Origin: Solirubrobacter ginsenosidimutans
GTDB lineage: Bacteria > Actinomycetota > Thermoleophilia > Solirubrobacterales > Solirubrobacteraceae
DNA: 64,000 nt
Assembly: GCF_027587205.1 (NCBI RefSeq)
Contig: NZ_JAPDOD010000005.1
Span: 124,001 to 188,000, forward strand
Direction of reading: 5' to 3'
The notes below the pieces were generated by a model, which was given only the letters and a program-made list of their open reading frames with translations, was not told where the DNA came from and searched no databases. This document shows positions 8,859 to 15,553 of this stretch, one piece after another. A program made the position numbers and the translations under genes. Position 1 is the first letter of the stretch. The number at the start of each line of letters is the position of its first letter.

Positions 8859-9039
8859 CCCCGGCGAGGGGGTGTGTAACCAGAGCTGCCTGGCAGGCAG
8901 CTCTCGTTCCGCACCCCCCACCCGCGCGCCAACTCGACCAGTGCGAACCTGATCGAAACCCGCGAACGGACCATCAAACGCGCACGGTCAACCACAGCGA
9001 CCGGGCACTCCCCCTCCCCACCCGGCGCAGTTGACTTTC
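8859..9039 (+). repeat. Intergenic hairpin repeat, copy A (plus orientation)
   Basis: This non-coding stretch fills the gap between the convergent sigma-factor and LAL-2 genes. Its reverse complement recurs at 16960-17152. The first 72 nt (8859-8930) match copy B with one substitution and one single-base indel. The rest aligns with scattered changes and a ~10-nt length difference, ending in GGCGCAGTTGAC. At 8868-8918 it can fold into a 51-nt hairpin: GGGGGTGTG with CGCACCCCC, AAC with GTT, AGAGCTGCC with GGCAGCTCT, loop TGGCA. The indels argue against coding. It may be a palindromic repeat family, the end of a mobile element or a small RNA. Confidence 0.8.
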
Positions 9040-9045
9040 AAGCAC

Positions 9046-11781
9046 CTAGAGGGCCCCGGAGAGCTCCCTGCGCGAGTTGATGTCGAGCTTGCCGAAGACC
9101 TTGCGCAGGTGGTACTCGACGGTCCGCGGGCTGATGAAGAGCTGGGCGCCGATCTCCGGATTCGTGTGCCCATCGGCGGCGAGGCGCGCGATCTGGGTTT
9201 CCTGGGGAGTCAGCAGATCGCGCGTCTGGGCCGTCCGCCGGCGCACCGTCTCGCCCGTCGCCAGCAGCTCGCGGCGGGCGCGCTCGGCGAACGCCTCCGA
9301 GCCGAACGCGGCCAGCGCCGCGTAGGCCGAGCGCAGCTGCTCGCGCGCGTCCACCCGCCGGTCCGCTCGGCGCAGCCACTCGCCGTAGACCAGGCGCGCG
9401 CGGGCGAGCTCGACGCGGATCCGGGTGCGCGCGAGCCGCTCGATCGCCTCGCGGTAGAGCGCCTCGGCGGCCGCGCCCTCGCTCACCAACGCGTGAGAGC
9501 GCGCCAGGACGCCGAGCGCCCAGTCCGTCCCCGCGGCGCGGGTGCGCTCCTCCAGACCGGGCAGCGCCGCGGCGGCGACCTCCGGCCGGCCGGAGCGCAC
9601 ACCCGCCTCGACGAGCTCGGCCAGCGACCAGCCGGTGTAGCCCTGGACGTCGTCCTGGCTGCCGCGCCGGGCACCCTCGATCGCCGCTTCATAGCGGCCC
9701 AGGCCGTTGTTCAGCACCGCGGTCGCATAGCCCGCCAGCGCCAGCACCCTGCCCTCGCCGCGCGCCATCGCGCTCGCGACACCCGCGTCGATGAGCTCCT
9801 GCGCGACGCCCTCGACCCCGTGCCATGCGGCCAGGAACACCGTGGAGTACACGAGGCCCGCGTTGCCGGTCGCGCCGATGATCGCGTCGGCCTCCGCGAT
9901 CAGTGACGAGGCCACGCCGAACTCGCCGCCGAACACGCGCACGCCCGCCAGATACGGCAGGACGACCGGCAGCGTGGTCAGCGCACCGGTGTCCCGGGCG
10001 AGCCGCACGCCGCGCGCGGCGAGCGCTTCGAACGCGTCGTCATCCCACAGCTCGAACACCGCCATCGACCCGACGACCGGACACAGCAGGAGCCAGCGCA
10101 TCGTCTCCTCGTGACCGTCGAGCGGCTGGTCGCGGAAGGCCTGGACCGCGGCCCGCAACGGCGGCGCGCCCGCGGCGGGTCCCTCCGTGAACCGCCGCGC
10201 CATGCCGTCGAGGATGAGATCGATGGGGCGCGGCGACCCCGCCGCGGCGGGCGCCGCGCGGGCGGCCTCGGCGGCCGTGCGCACGCCCGAGTCGGAATAG
10301 AGGCGACCCGCGTACATCGCGGCTCCCACGGCCTCGAGGTACGTCTGACGCGCCAGCGCCCCGTCGAGCGCTTCGAGCTCTTTCGCCGCCTCGAGCAGGA
10401 GCGGCGGAGCGTCGCGCCCGCGCCTGAGCGCGAACACGATCTCCGCGCGCAGGCGTGCGAGCCGGGCCCGCTGCAGGTCGTCCAGCGGGCACAGCTCCGC
10501 GATCGTCAGCAGCTCGAGCGCGGCATCCGGAGCGGCCGATTCGAACTTCGCCTGCGCGGCGGCGAGCGCGCGGTGCGCACGCCGAGCGGGGTCCGGGGTC
10601 AGCGCCGTCGCCTTCTCGAGGAACGCGGCGGCCGCGGCGACGCCGCCGCGGGCCCGGGCGCGTCCGGCCGACCGCTCGAGCTCATCGGCCACGGTCTCGT
10701 CGGGACCCTCGGCCGCGTTGGCGCGATGCCACGCGCGACGGTCGGGATCGAGCTGGGCGTTGGTCGCCTCCGCCAGCGCCCGGTGGACCTCGCGGCGCTC
10801 GGGGGCGGTCGCCGCCCGGTAGGCCGCCGAGCGCACCAGCGGGTGCCGGAACCGGACCCCGGTGCCGATCGCGATCAGGCCGGCGGTCTGCGCCGGAGCC
10901 TCCGCGTCGGGATGGATGCCGAGCAACTCGGCCGCCCGCCGCAGGAGCATGACGTCGCCGACCGGGTCGGCCGCGGCCAGCAGCAGCAGGCGCCGGGTCT
11001 CCGCCGGGAGCGGCTTCAGCCTCCGGGCGAACCCCTGCTCCATGCGGCTCGCCAGGGTCATCGTGCCGGGCAGCCCGAACCCGCCGGCGACGCTTGCGAG
11101 GGTCAGGCCGCGCGGCAGCTCGAGCAGGGCGAGCGGGTTGCCGGCGGCCTCGGCGAGGATCCGATCGCGCACCGCCTCGTCCAGCGGCCCCGGGATCGTC
11201 GCGTCCAGCAGCAGGCGGGCGTCGGCGGCACCGAGACCTTCCACCATGAGCTCCGGGAGCCCGCCCAGCGCGTGCTCCTCACCGGTCTCGCGCGACGCGA
11301 ACACGAGGCCGACCCGCTCGGCCAGCAGGCGGCGCCCGACGAACGCCAGCGTCTGCGCCGACACGCGGTCCAGCCACTGTGCGTCGTCGACGACGCACAC
11401 CAGCGGCTGTTCCTCGGCCACCTCGGCCAGCAGCGTCAGCACCGCGAGGCCGACCAGGAACCGGTCCGGCGGCGGGCCGGCGCTGAGGCCGAAGGCCGTG
11501 CTGAGCGCAGCCGCCTGCGGGACCGGCAGCTGCCGCAGGTGGCCGAGGAGCGACGCGCACAACCCGTGCAGGCCGGCGAACGGAAGCTCCATCTCGGACT
11601 CGACCCCGGCGGCGCGCACGATCCGGCACCCCGCGGCGCTCCCCGAGAGATGCTCCAGCAGCGCCGTCTTGCCGACGCCGGCTTCGCCGCGCAGGACCAG
11701 CACCCGGCTTTCACCGTCCCGCACTCCGGCCACGAGCCGTTCCAGCGCCTCGCACTCGCTCTGACGGCCCAGCAGTCCCAT
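9046..11781 (-). CDS. Giant LuxR-type regulator with AAA+ ATPase domain (LAL family), copy 2
   Basis: 911 residues, colinear with the LAL protein at 5149-7863. Walker A is GEAGVGKT (33-40), then a Walker B-like LVCVVDDAQWLD, a long helical repeat region, and a C-terminal LuxR HTH (LTPQETQIARLAADGHTNPE, then SPRTVEYHLRKVFGKL). The recognition helix is the same as in copy 1, so both may bind the same DNA motif while sensing different signals. It starts 30 bp downstream of the carbamoyltransferase-like gene on the same strand and may be the last gene of that operon. Repeat copy A lies just past its stop. Confidence 0.9.
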   Translation of the reverse strand: MGLLGRQSECEALERLVAGVRDGESRVLVLRGEAGVGKTALLEHLSGSAAGCRIVRAAGVESEMELPFAGLHGLCASLLGHLRQLPVPQAAALSTAFGLSAGPPPDRFLVGLAVLTLLAEVAEEQPLVCVVDDAQWLDRVSAQTLAFVGRRLLAERVGLVFASRETGEEHALGGLPELMVEGLGAADARLLLDATIPGPLDEAVRDRILAEAAGNPLALLELPRGLTLASVAGGFGLPGTMTLASRMEQGFARRLKPLPAETRRLLLLAAADPVGDVMLLRRAAELLGIHPDAEAPAQTAGLIAIGTGVRFRHPLVRSAAYRAATAPERREVHRALAEATNAQLDPDRRAWHRANAAEGPDETVADELERSAGRARARGGVAAAAAFLEKATALTPDPARRAHRALAAAQAKFESAAPDAALELLTIAELCPLDDLQRARLARLRAEIVFALRRGRDAPPLLLEAAKELEALDGALARQTYLEAVGAAMYAGRLYSDSGVRTAAEAARAAPAAAGSPRPIDLILDGMARRFTEGPAAGAPPLRAAVQAFRDQPLDGHEETMRWLLLCPVVGSMAVFELWDDDAFEALAARGVRLARDTGALTTLPVVLPYLAGVRVFGGEFGVASSLIAEADAIIGATGNAGLVYSTVFLAAWHGVEGVAQELIDAGVASAMARGEGRVLALAGYATAVLNNGLGRYEAAIEGARRGSQDDVQGYTGWSLAELVEAGVRSGRPEVAAAALPGLEERTRAAGTDWALGVLARSHALVSEGAAAEALYREAIERLARTRIRVELARARLVYGEWLRRADRRVDAREQLRSAYAALAAFGSEAFAERARRELLATGETVRRRTAQTRDLLTPQETQIARLAADGHTNPEIGAQLFISPRTVEYHLRKVFGKLDINSRRELSGAL

Positions 11782-11811
11782 GCCCGGGTCGCATTATCGC
11801 GACCCGGCGGC

Positions 11812-12714
11812 TCAGACCTCCAGATCGCCGGTGACGAGCGCGCGCAGGACGGCCTGCTCGATCGGCAGCAGATTCGCCGCCTGCTCGGACGTCAGCGCGC
11901 GGGGGCCGTCGAGCACGTCCCGGTGGACCTCGCGCCCGCGAGCGGTCGGGATCGCGTGCAGGAACACCGCGCGCGGGGAGGCGCCCGCCAGCAGCTCGGG
12001 CGTCACGCGGTACGCGTCGGGCAGCTCGGTCCGCCAGGCCGCGCCGTAGACGGCGAGGACGTCGCGCACCGCCTCGCGCGGCGACTCGTACACGCGCACG
12101 TGCTCGCCCGCGCGGGTCAAGAGCGCCGGATCGGGCAGGGCCGTCGGCGGCGCCGCGATCCGCACCTCGAGGCCCGTGAGCATCGCCGCCTCGATCAGCG
12201 ACTGCGCCACCGCCTCACAGTCGCCGATGTAGGCGAGCGGCAGGCCGCGCAGGTCGCCGAAGCGATCGCGCAGCGTGAGGCAGTCGGCCAGCGCCCGGCA
12301 CGGATACTCGCGATCGGTGAGCACGTTGATGACCGGCACGGACGCGTGCTCGGCGAGCTCGAGCAGGTCGCGATGGTGGGTGGTGCGAACCGCGATCGCG
12401 TCGCAGTAGGACGAGAGCACCCGCGCCGTGTCGGCGACGGTGTCCCCCTGATCGAGCCGCAGCTCTGCCGGGCTGAGCATCACGGGCAGCGCGCCGAGCC
12501 GGTGGATCGCGACCTCCAGCGACACCCGGCTGCGCGTGGAGGGCTGCTCGAACAGGCACGCGACCGCGCGCCCTTCGAGGGCGCTGCGCCAGGCCAGCGG
12601 GTGGCGCTTCATGACCGCCGCCATGTCGAGCAGGGCCTCGAAGTCGAACGCGGTGAGGTCGTCGATGCCGAGCAGCTGCCGCGGGCGGGTGGAGAGGGCG
12701 TCGAGGACGCTCAT
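11812..12714 (-). CDS. Aspartate/ornithine carbamoyltransferase-fold protein with altered active site
   Basis: 300 residues, close to ornithine carbamoyltransferases throughout (FEQPSTRSRVSLEVAIHRLG, DTVADTARVLSSYCDAIAVR, ASVPVINVLTD). The carbamoyl-phosphate loop STRT is STRS (59-62) and Arg110-Thr111 are kept. However HPCQ is YPCR (137-140), the catalytic HCLP is HAIP (253-256), and the SMG ornithine loop is replaced by AWRTELP (227-232). It therefore probably does not carbamoylate ornithine; it may act on another amine, run in reverse, or be non-catalytic. The start at 12714 overlaps the stop of the upstream membrane-protein gene (ATGA). Annotation as argF would mislead. Confidence 0.8.
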   Translation of the reverse strand: MSVLDALSTRPRQLLGIDDLTAFDFEALLDMAAVMKRHPLAWRSALEGRAVACLFEQPSTRSRVSLEVAIHRLGALPVMLSPAELRLDQGDTVADTARVLSSYCDAIAVRTTHHRDLLELAEHASVPVINVLTDREYPCRALADCLTLRDRFGDLRGLPLAYIGDCEAVAQSLIEAAMLTGLEVRIAAPPTALPDPALLTRAGEHVRVYESPREAVRDVLAVYGAAWRTELPDAYRVTPELLAGASPRAVFLHAIPTARGREVHRDVLDGPRALTSEQAANLLPIEQAVLRALVTGDLEV

Positions 12715-13109
12715 CGTGCCACGGTCCGGTCGTGCTTGACGTAGAGCTTCGCCTGCAGGCGGGTGGCGCCGCGGCGCAGGCGCGAGGCCGCCAGGGCCGA
12801 GTCCCGCCGGCCCAGCTGCGCGAGGCGATGCACCCGCGCGTGCGCCTCTCCCGCGCGGTGGCGATGCAGGTGCCGGACCACGAAGACCGGGAGCGCGATC
12901 ACCGCGACCGCCGTCCCGACGACCACCGCGAGGGCGATGGCCGGGACGATGACCACGACGGCGAGGATCAGCAGCGGCGGGCAGACGAGCAGCGCCGCGA
13001 GCGCGATCACGGCGATCTCGACCACGCGGATCGTCTCCGCGATCGCGAGACCGGCCCACGACAGCTCCTCCTCCGAACGCTCGGCGAAGGTGTGGGTGTC
13101 GGTCGACAT
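12711..13109 (-). CDS. Small membrane protein of unknown function
   Basis: 132 residues from the ATG at 13109. The acidic start (MSTDTHTFAERSEEELSWAG) is followed by a hydrophobic block of two or three helices (VVEIAVIALAALLVCPPLLI, then IALAVVVGTAVAVIALPVFV) and a very basic, Arg/His-rich tail of ~55 residues (RHLHRHRAGEAHARVHRLAQ and on) likely on the cytoplasmic face. It is coupled at both ends by 4-bp or shorter ATGA overlaps: with the 47-residue gene upstream and the carbamoyltransferase-like gene downstream. It is similar in plan to the 83-residue protein at 7967. No known domain recognised. Confidence 0.7.
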   Translation of the reverse strand: MSTDTHTFAERSEEELSWAGLAIAETIRVVEIAVIALAALLVCPPLLILAVVVIVPAIALAVVVGTAVAVIALPVFVVRHLHRHRAGEAHARVHRLAQLGRRDSALAASRLRRGATRLQAKLYVKHDRTVAR

Positions 13110-13252
13110 CAGGCGAGCACCAGCGCGTGGCGCAGCCAACGCGGCTGCCGGCGACCCGGCATCCGGGCCGCGGCGGTCAGCGAATCGCTCCGGTCGCGCT
13201 CGCACGGCGGCGCGTGCCCGGTGCTGAGCAGGTAGATCAGTCGTGGGCTCAT
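13109..13252 (-). CDS. 47-residue micro-protein, translationally coupled
   Basis: Begins MSPRLIYLLSTGHAPPC and ends in a basic stretch (GRRQPRWLRHALVLA). The start at 13252 has a strong ribosome site (AAGGAGG, seven bases upstream), and its TGA overlaps the ATG of the next gene as ATGA, which supports real translation. There is no signal peptide or known domain. It could be a leader peptide for coupling or a small partner of the downstream membrane protein. Confidence 0.55.
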   Translation of the reverse strand: MSPRLIYLLSTGHAPPCERDRSDSLTAAARMPGRRQPRWLRHALVLA

Positions 13253-13278
13253 CGGAGCCTCCTTGTGCGACGAAGGGG

Positions 13279-13497
13279 TCAGTACTCGGCGATCTGGTGT
13301 GCCGCGCTCTCGAGCGCGCGCCCGAGGCTCGTGGTCTCGATCAGCCACGGCTCGCCGTCGCGCCGGGGATCGATCCGCAGGTGCAGTTGCCCGTCATGGA
13401 GGACGGTGATGGCCATCAACTCGCCGCCGCACCAGAACTCGGTGTTGAAGTCCGCGGCCTCTTCCGGGCCGGTGACGATCACCCGCACAGGTGGCAT
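13279..13497 (-). CDS. 72-residue protein of unknown function
   Basis: Compact, probably beta-rich: VRVIVTGPEEAADFNTEF, then GGELMAITVLHDGQLHLRID, then a C-terminal helix ALESAAHQIAEY. No cysteine cluster, export signal or DNA-binding motif is evident apart from one Cys in FWCGGE. It sits 4 bp after the stop of the NmrA-type oxidoreductase gene and 26 bp before the 47-residue gene, so it is in the same operon. Looks like a genuine small protein by composition; not recognised. Confidence 0.6.
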   Translation of the reverse strand: MPPVRVIVTGPEEAADFNTEFWCGGELMAITVLHDGQLHLRIDPRRDGEPWLIETTSLGRALESAAHQIAEY

Positions 13498-13501
13498 GGC
13501 G

Positions 13502-14260
13502 CTAGGCGGCCGCGAGCTGGCGCTCGAGCCAGTCCTGGAAGTGGACGTCGCCGATCAGGGCGCCGTCGCCGGGGACGAGCGTCGTGTCGTCGACGGCGTA
13601 GTCGCCGAAGTACGGGGCATCCGCGTCGGCGACGACCTGGCGCGGGTCGCCCGCGGCCTGCAGCGCCTGGCCGACGAGCTCGTCCATGCGGAACTGGTCC
13701 GGGCCGGCGACCTCGACGATCCCGTTGATGGGCGCGCCGACCGCGGTCCGGCCGACGGCCTTGGCGACGTCCTCGGACGCGAGCGGCTGGAACAGCACCG
13801 GCGGGAGCCGGACCGTGTCACCGTCGGTCGCCAGCGCGGCGATGCTCTTGATGAACTCGAAGAACTGCGTCGCGTGCACGATCGAGTACGGGATCCCGGA
13901 CTCGCGGATCAGCTTCTCCTGCGCGGCCTTGGCGAGGAAGTAGCCCTTGTCGGACATGCGCTGGGTGCCGACCACCGAGAGCGCGACGTGATGGCCCACG
14001 CCCGCCGCCTTCTCCGCGGCCAGCAGGTTGCCGGTCGACGTCCGGAAGAACTCGAGCACCGCGGCGTCCTCGAACGAGGGCGAGTTGGAGACGTCGACGA
14101 CCACGTCGGCGCCCTGGAGCACCTCGGACAGGCCCTCGCCCGTGAGCGTGTTGACGCCGGTGTTCGGTGACGCGGCGATGGCCTCGTGCCCGTGCTCGCC
14201 GAGCTTGCTCACGACCTGCGAACCGACGAGCCCGGTGCCGCCGATGACCACGATCTTCAT
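13502..14260 (-). CDS. NmrA-like / SDR-type NAD(P)H-binding oxidoreductase
   Basis: 252 residues from the ATG at 14260. The Rossmann start is MKIVVIGGTGLVGSQVV with the GxxGxxG loop at 7-13, followed by GADVVVDVSNSPSFEDAAV and YFLAKAAQEKLIRESGIPYS, the pattern of atypical SDRs of the NmrA/QOR2 type. The catalytic Tyr-x3-Lys of classical SDRs is not obvious in order, which fits NAD(P)H-sensing or quinone-reductase-like members. It is the first gene of the leftward operon that continues through the small proteins and carbamoyltransferase-like gene, and is divergent from LtrA. Confidence 0.85.
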   Translation of the reverse strand: MKIVVIGGTGLVGSQVVSKLGEHGHEAIAASPNTGVNTLTGEGLSEVLQGADVVVDVSNSPSFEDAAVLEFFRTSTGNLLAAEKAAGVGHHVALSVVGTQRMSDKGYFLAKAAQEKLIRESGIPYSIVHATQFFEFIKSIAALATDGDTVRLPPVLFQPLASEDVAKAVGRTAVGAPINGIVEVAGPDQFRMDELVGQALQAAGDPRQVVADADAPYFGDYAVDDTTLVPGDGALIGDVHFQDWLERQLAAA

Positions 14261-14297
14261 GGGATTGCCCTTCGTTGGGATGCGATTCACCCCGCAT

Positions 14298-14355
14298 GAC
14301 CGGACAGCGCGCCGGGATGTGACACCGCCGTCACAAACGGCGGGCGTGTCCGGTC
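14298..14355. promoter_or_regulatory. Two co-centred inverted repeats between divergent NmrA and LtrA genes
   Basis: GACCGGACA (14298-14306) and TGTCCGGTC (14347-14355) are perfect complements. Inside them TGTGAC (14318-14323) and GTCACA (14330-14335) form a second dyad with the same centre, 14326.5. An overlapping hairpin, CCGCCGT (14325-14331) with ACGGCGG (14337-14343), is also possible. The position between two divergent starts suggests binding of a dimeric regulator or of two stacked dimers. Which protein binds is unknown. Confidence 0.5.
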
Positions 14356-14365
14356 CGTCGTCCAT

Positions 14366-15553
14366 GTGACCCTTCTGATCCGCACTCCGATGGTCGCGCG
14401 CGCGACCGATGAGCCGCACCGCGCCTCGAGCCAGCTCGAGCTGCTCTTCGACCTCACCTTCGTGATCGCGATCGCGAGCCTCGCGCGGTACTTCGCCGGG
14501 GCGATCGGCCGCGGCGACGCGGCCGATGAGATCGTGCCGTTCCTCCAAGTGTTCTTCGCGATCTGGTGGGCGTGGGTGAACTTCACGTGGTTCGCGTCGG
14601 CGTTCGACACCGACGACGTCCCGTTCCGCCTGCTGACCCTCGTCCAGATGGCCGGCGTGCTCGTGCTCGCGGCCGGCGTGCCGGCCGCGCTCGATCACAG
14701 CGACTACCGGGCGGTCACGATCGGCTACGCGATCATGCGCGTGGGCCTGGTGGCGCACTGGCTGCGGGCGGCGTTCGAGGACCCCACCAGCCGTAGCACC
14801 GCGCTGCGCTACGCCGCGGGGATCACGGTCGCCGAGTTCGCCTGGATATCGCGCCTCCTGCTCGACGAGGCCGGCCTGCTCTCGGACTCCGCGCGGCTGG
14901 CCGCGTTCGTCGCCCTGGTGCTCTTCGAGCTGGCGATCCCGGTCTGGGCCGAGCGCAAGGGCGCCACCGCCTGGCATCCGCAGCACATCGCCGAGCGCTA
15001 CGGGCTGTTCGCGATCATCCTGCTCGGCGAGAGCGTGTTCGCGGCGTCTTCCGGTGTGGAGAGCGCCGTGGCGGCGGGCGGCTTCAGCCTGCCGCTGGTC
15101 GCGATCGGCGGCGCGGGGCTCGTGCTCGTCTTCGCGCTCTGGTGGCTCTACTTCCTCCAGCCCGCGAAGGAGGGCCTCGTCGCCCACCGCGAACGCTCCT
15201 TCATCTGGGGTTACGGCCACTACGGCCTGCTGGCGGCGCTGGCCGCGATCAGCGCCGGCCTGGAGATCGCCGTCGAGCAGACCGGGCACCACGTCGCCGC
15301 GTCGCCGGTCGTGATCGGCTACGCGCTCGCGATCCCGGTCGCGATCTTCGTCTTCCTGACGTGGGCGCTGCACTCGCCGATCGTGCCGCAGCCGGTGCTC
15401 CGCCTCCCCTTGGTGTCGAGCAGCTGCCTCGTCATCCTCCTGCTTCCCATCGCTGCCGGATGGGTCGGGGAGGCGGTCGTCCTTGCGGCGATCGCGGCAA
15501 CCTGTGCGTCGGTCGTCGCCATCACTTTGATCCAGCAAGGAGACCGGTCATGA
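14366..15553 (+). CDS. Low-temperature-requirement A (LtrA) family membrane protein
   Basis: 395 residues with about ten to twelve hydrophobic helices. The N-terminal hallmark is present: a short cytoplasmic head, then DEPHRASSQLELLFDLTFVI, where the LELFFDL-like motif marks the family, followed by QVFFAIWWAWVNFTWFASAF with its conserved aromatic cluster. LtrA was named from a Listeria mutant impaired at low temperature; its transport or enzymatic activity is not established. A second ATG at 14390 (MVARATDEPH) may be the true start. It is translationally coupled to the peroxidase gene (ATGA at 15550-15553). Confidence 0.88.
   Translation: MTLLIRTPMVARATDEPHRASSQLELLFDLTFVIAIASLARYFAGAIGRGDAADEIVPFLQVFFAIWWAWVNFTWFASAFDTDDVPFRLLTLVQMAGVLVLAAGVPAALDHSDYRAVTIGYAIMRVGLVAHWLRAAFEDPTSRSTALRYAAGITVAEFAWISRLLLDEAGLLSDSARLAAFVALVLFELAIPVWAERKGATAWHPQHIAERYGLFAIILLGESVFAASSGVESAVAAGGFSLPLVAIGGAGLVLVFALWWLYFLQPAKEGLVAHRERSFIWGYGHYGLLAALAAISAGLEIAVEQTGHHVAASPVVIGYALAIPVAIFVFLTWALHSPIVPQPVLRLPLVSSSCLVILLLPIAAGWVGEAVVLAAIAATCASVVAITLIQQGDRS

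Noticed and set aside
8868..8918. Plain intrinsic terminator between convergent genes
   Set aside because: A terminator could explain the stem, but not ~120 nt of flanking homology shared with a distant second copy that is not between convergent genes.
8774..9034. Small proteins encoded within the repeat copies
   Set aside because: Frames through the two copies differ by indels and do not keep a common start or stop; the similarity is at DNA level.
11812..12714. Annotation as ornithine carbamoyltransferase (argF)
   Set aside because: HPCQ, HCLP and SMG motifs are replaced and no arginine genes are adjacent; only fold membership is supported.
14318..14335. CRP-type site (TGTGA...TCACA) between NmrA and LtrA genes
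   Set aside because: The spacing is 8 bp rather than the 6 bp of CRP sites, and it is co-centred with a second dyad, so I report it only as an unassigned operator candidate.
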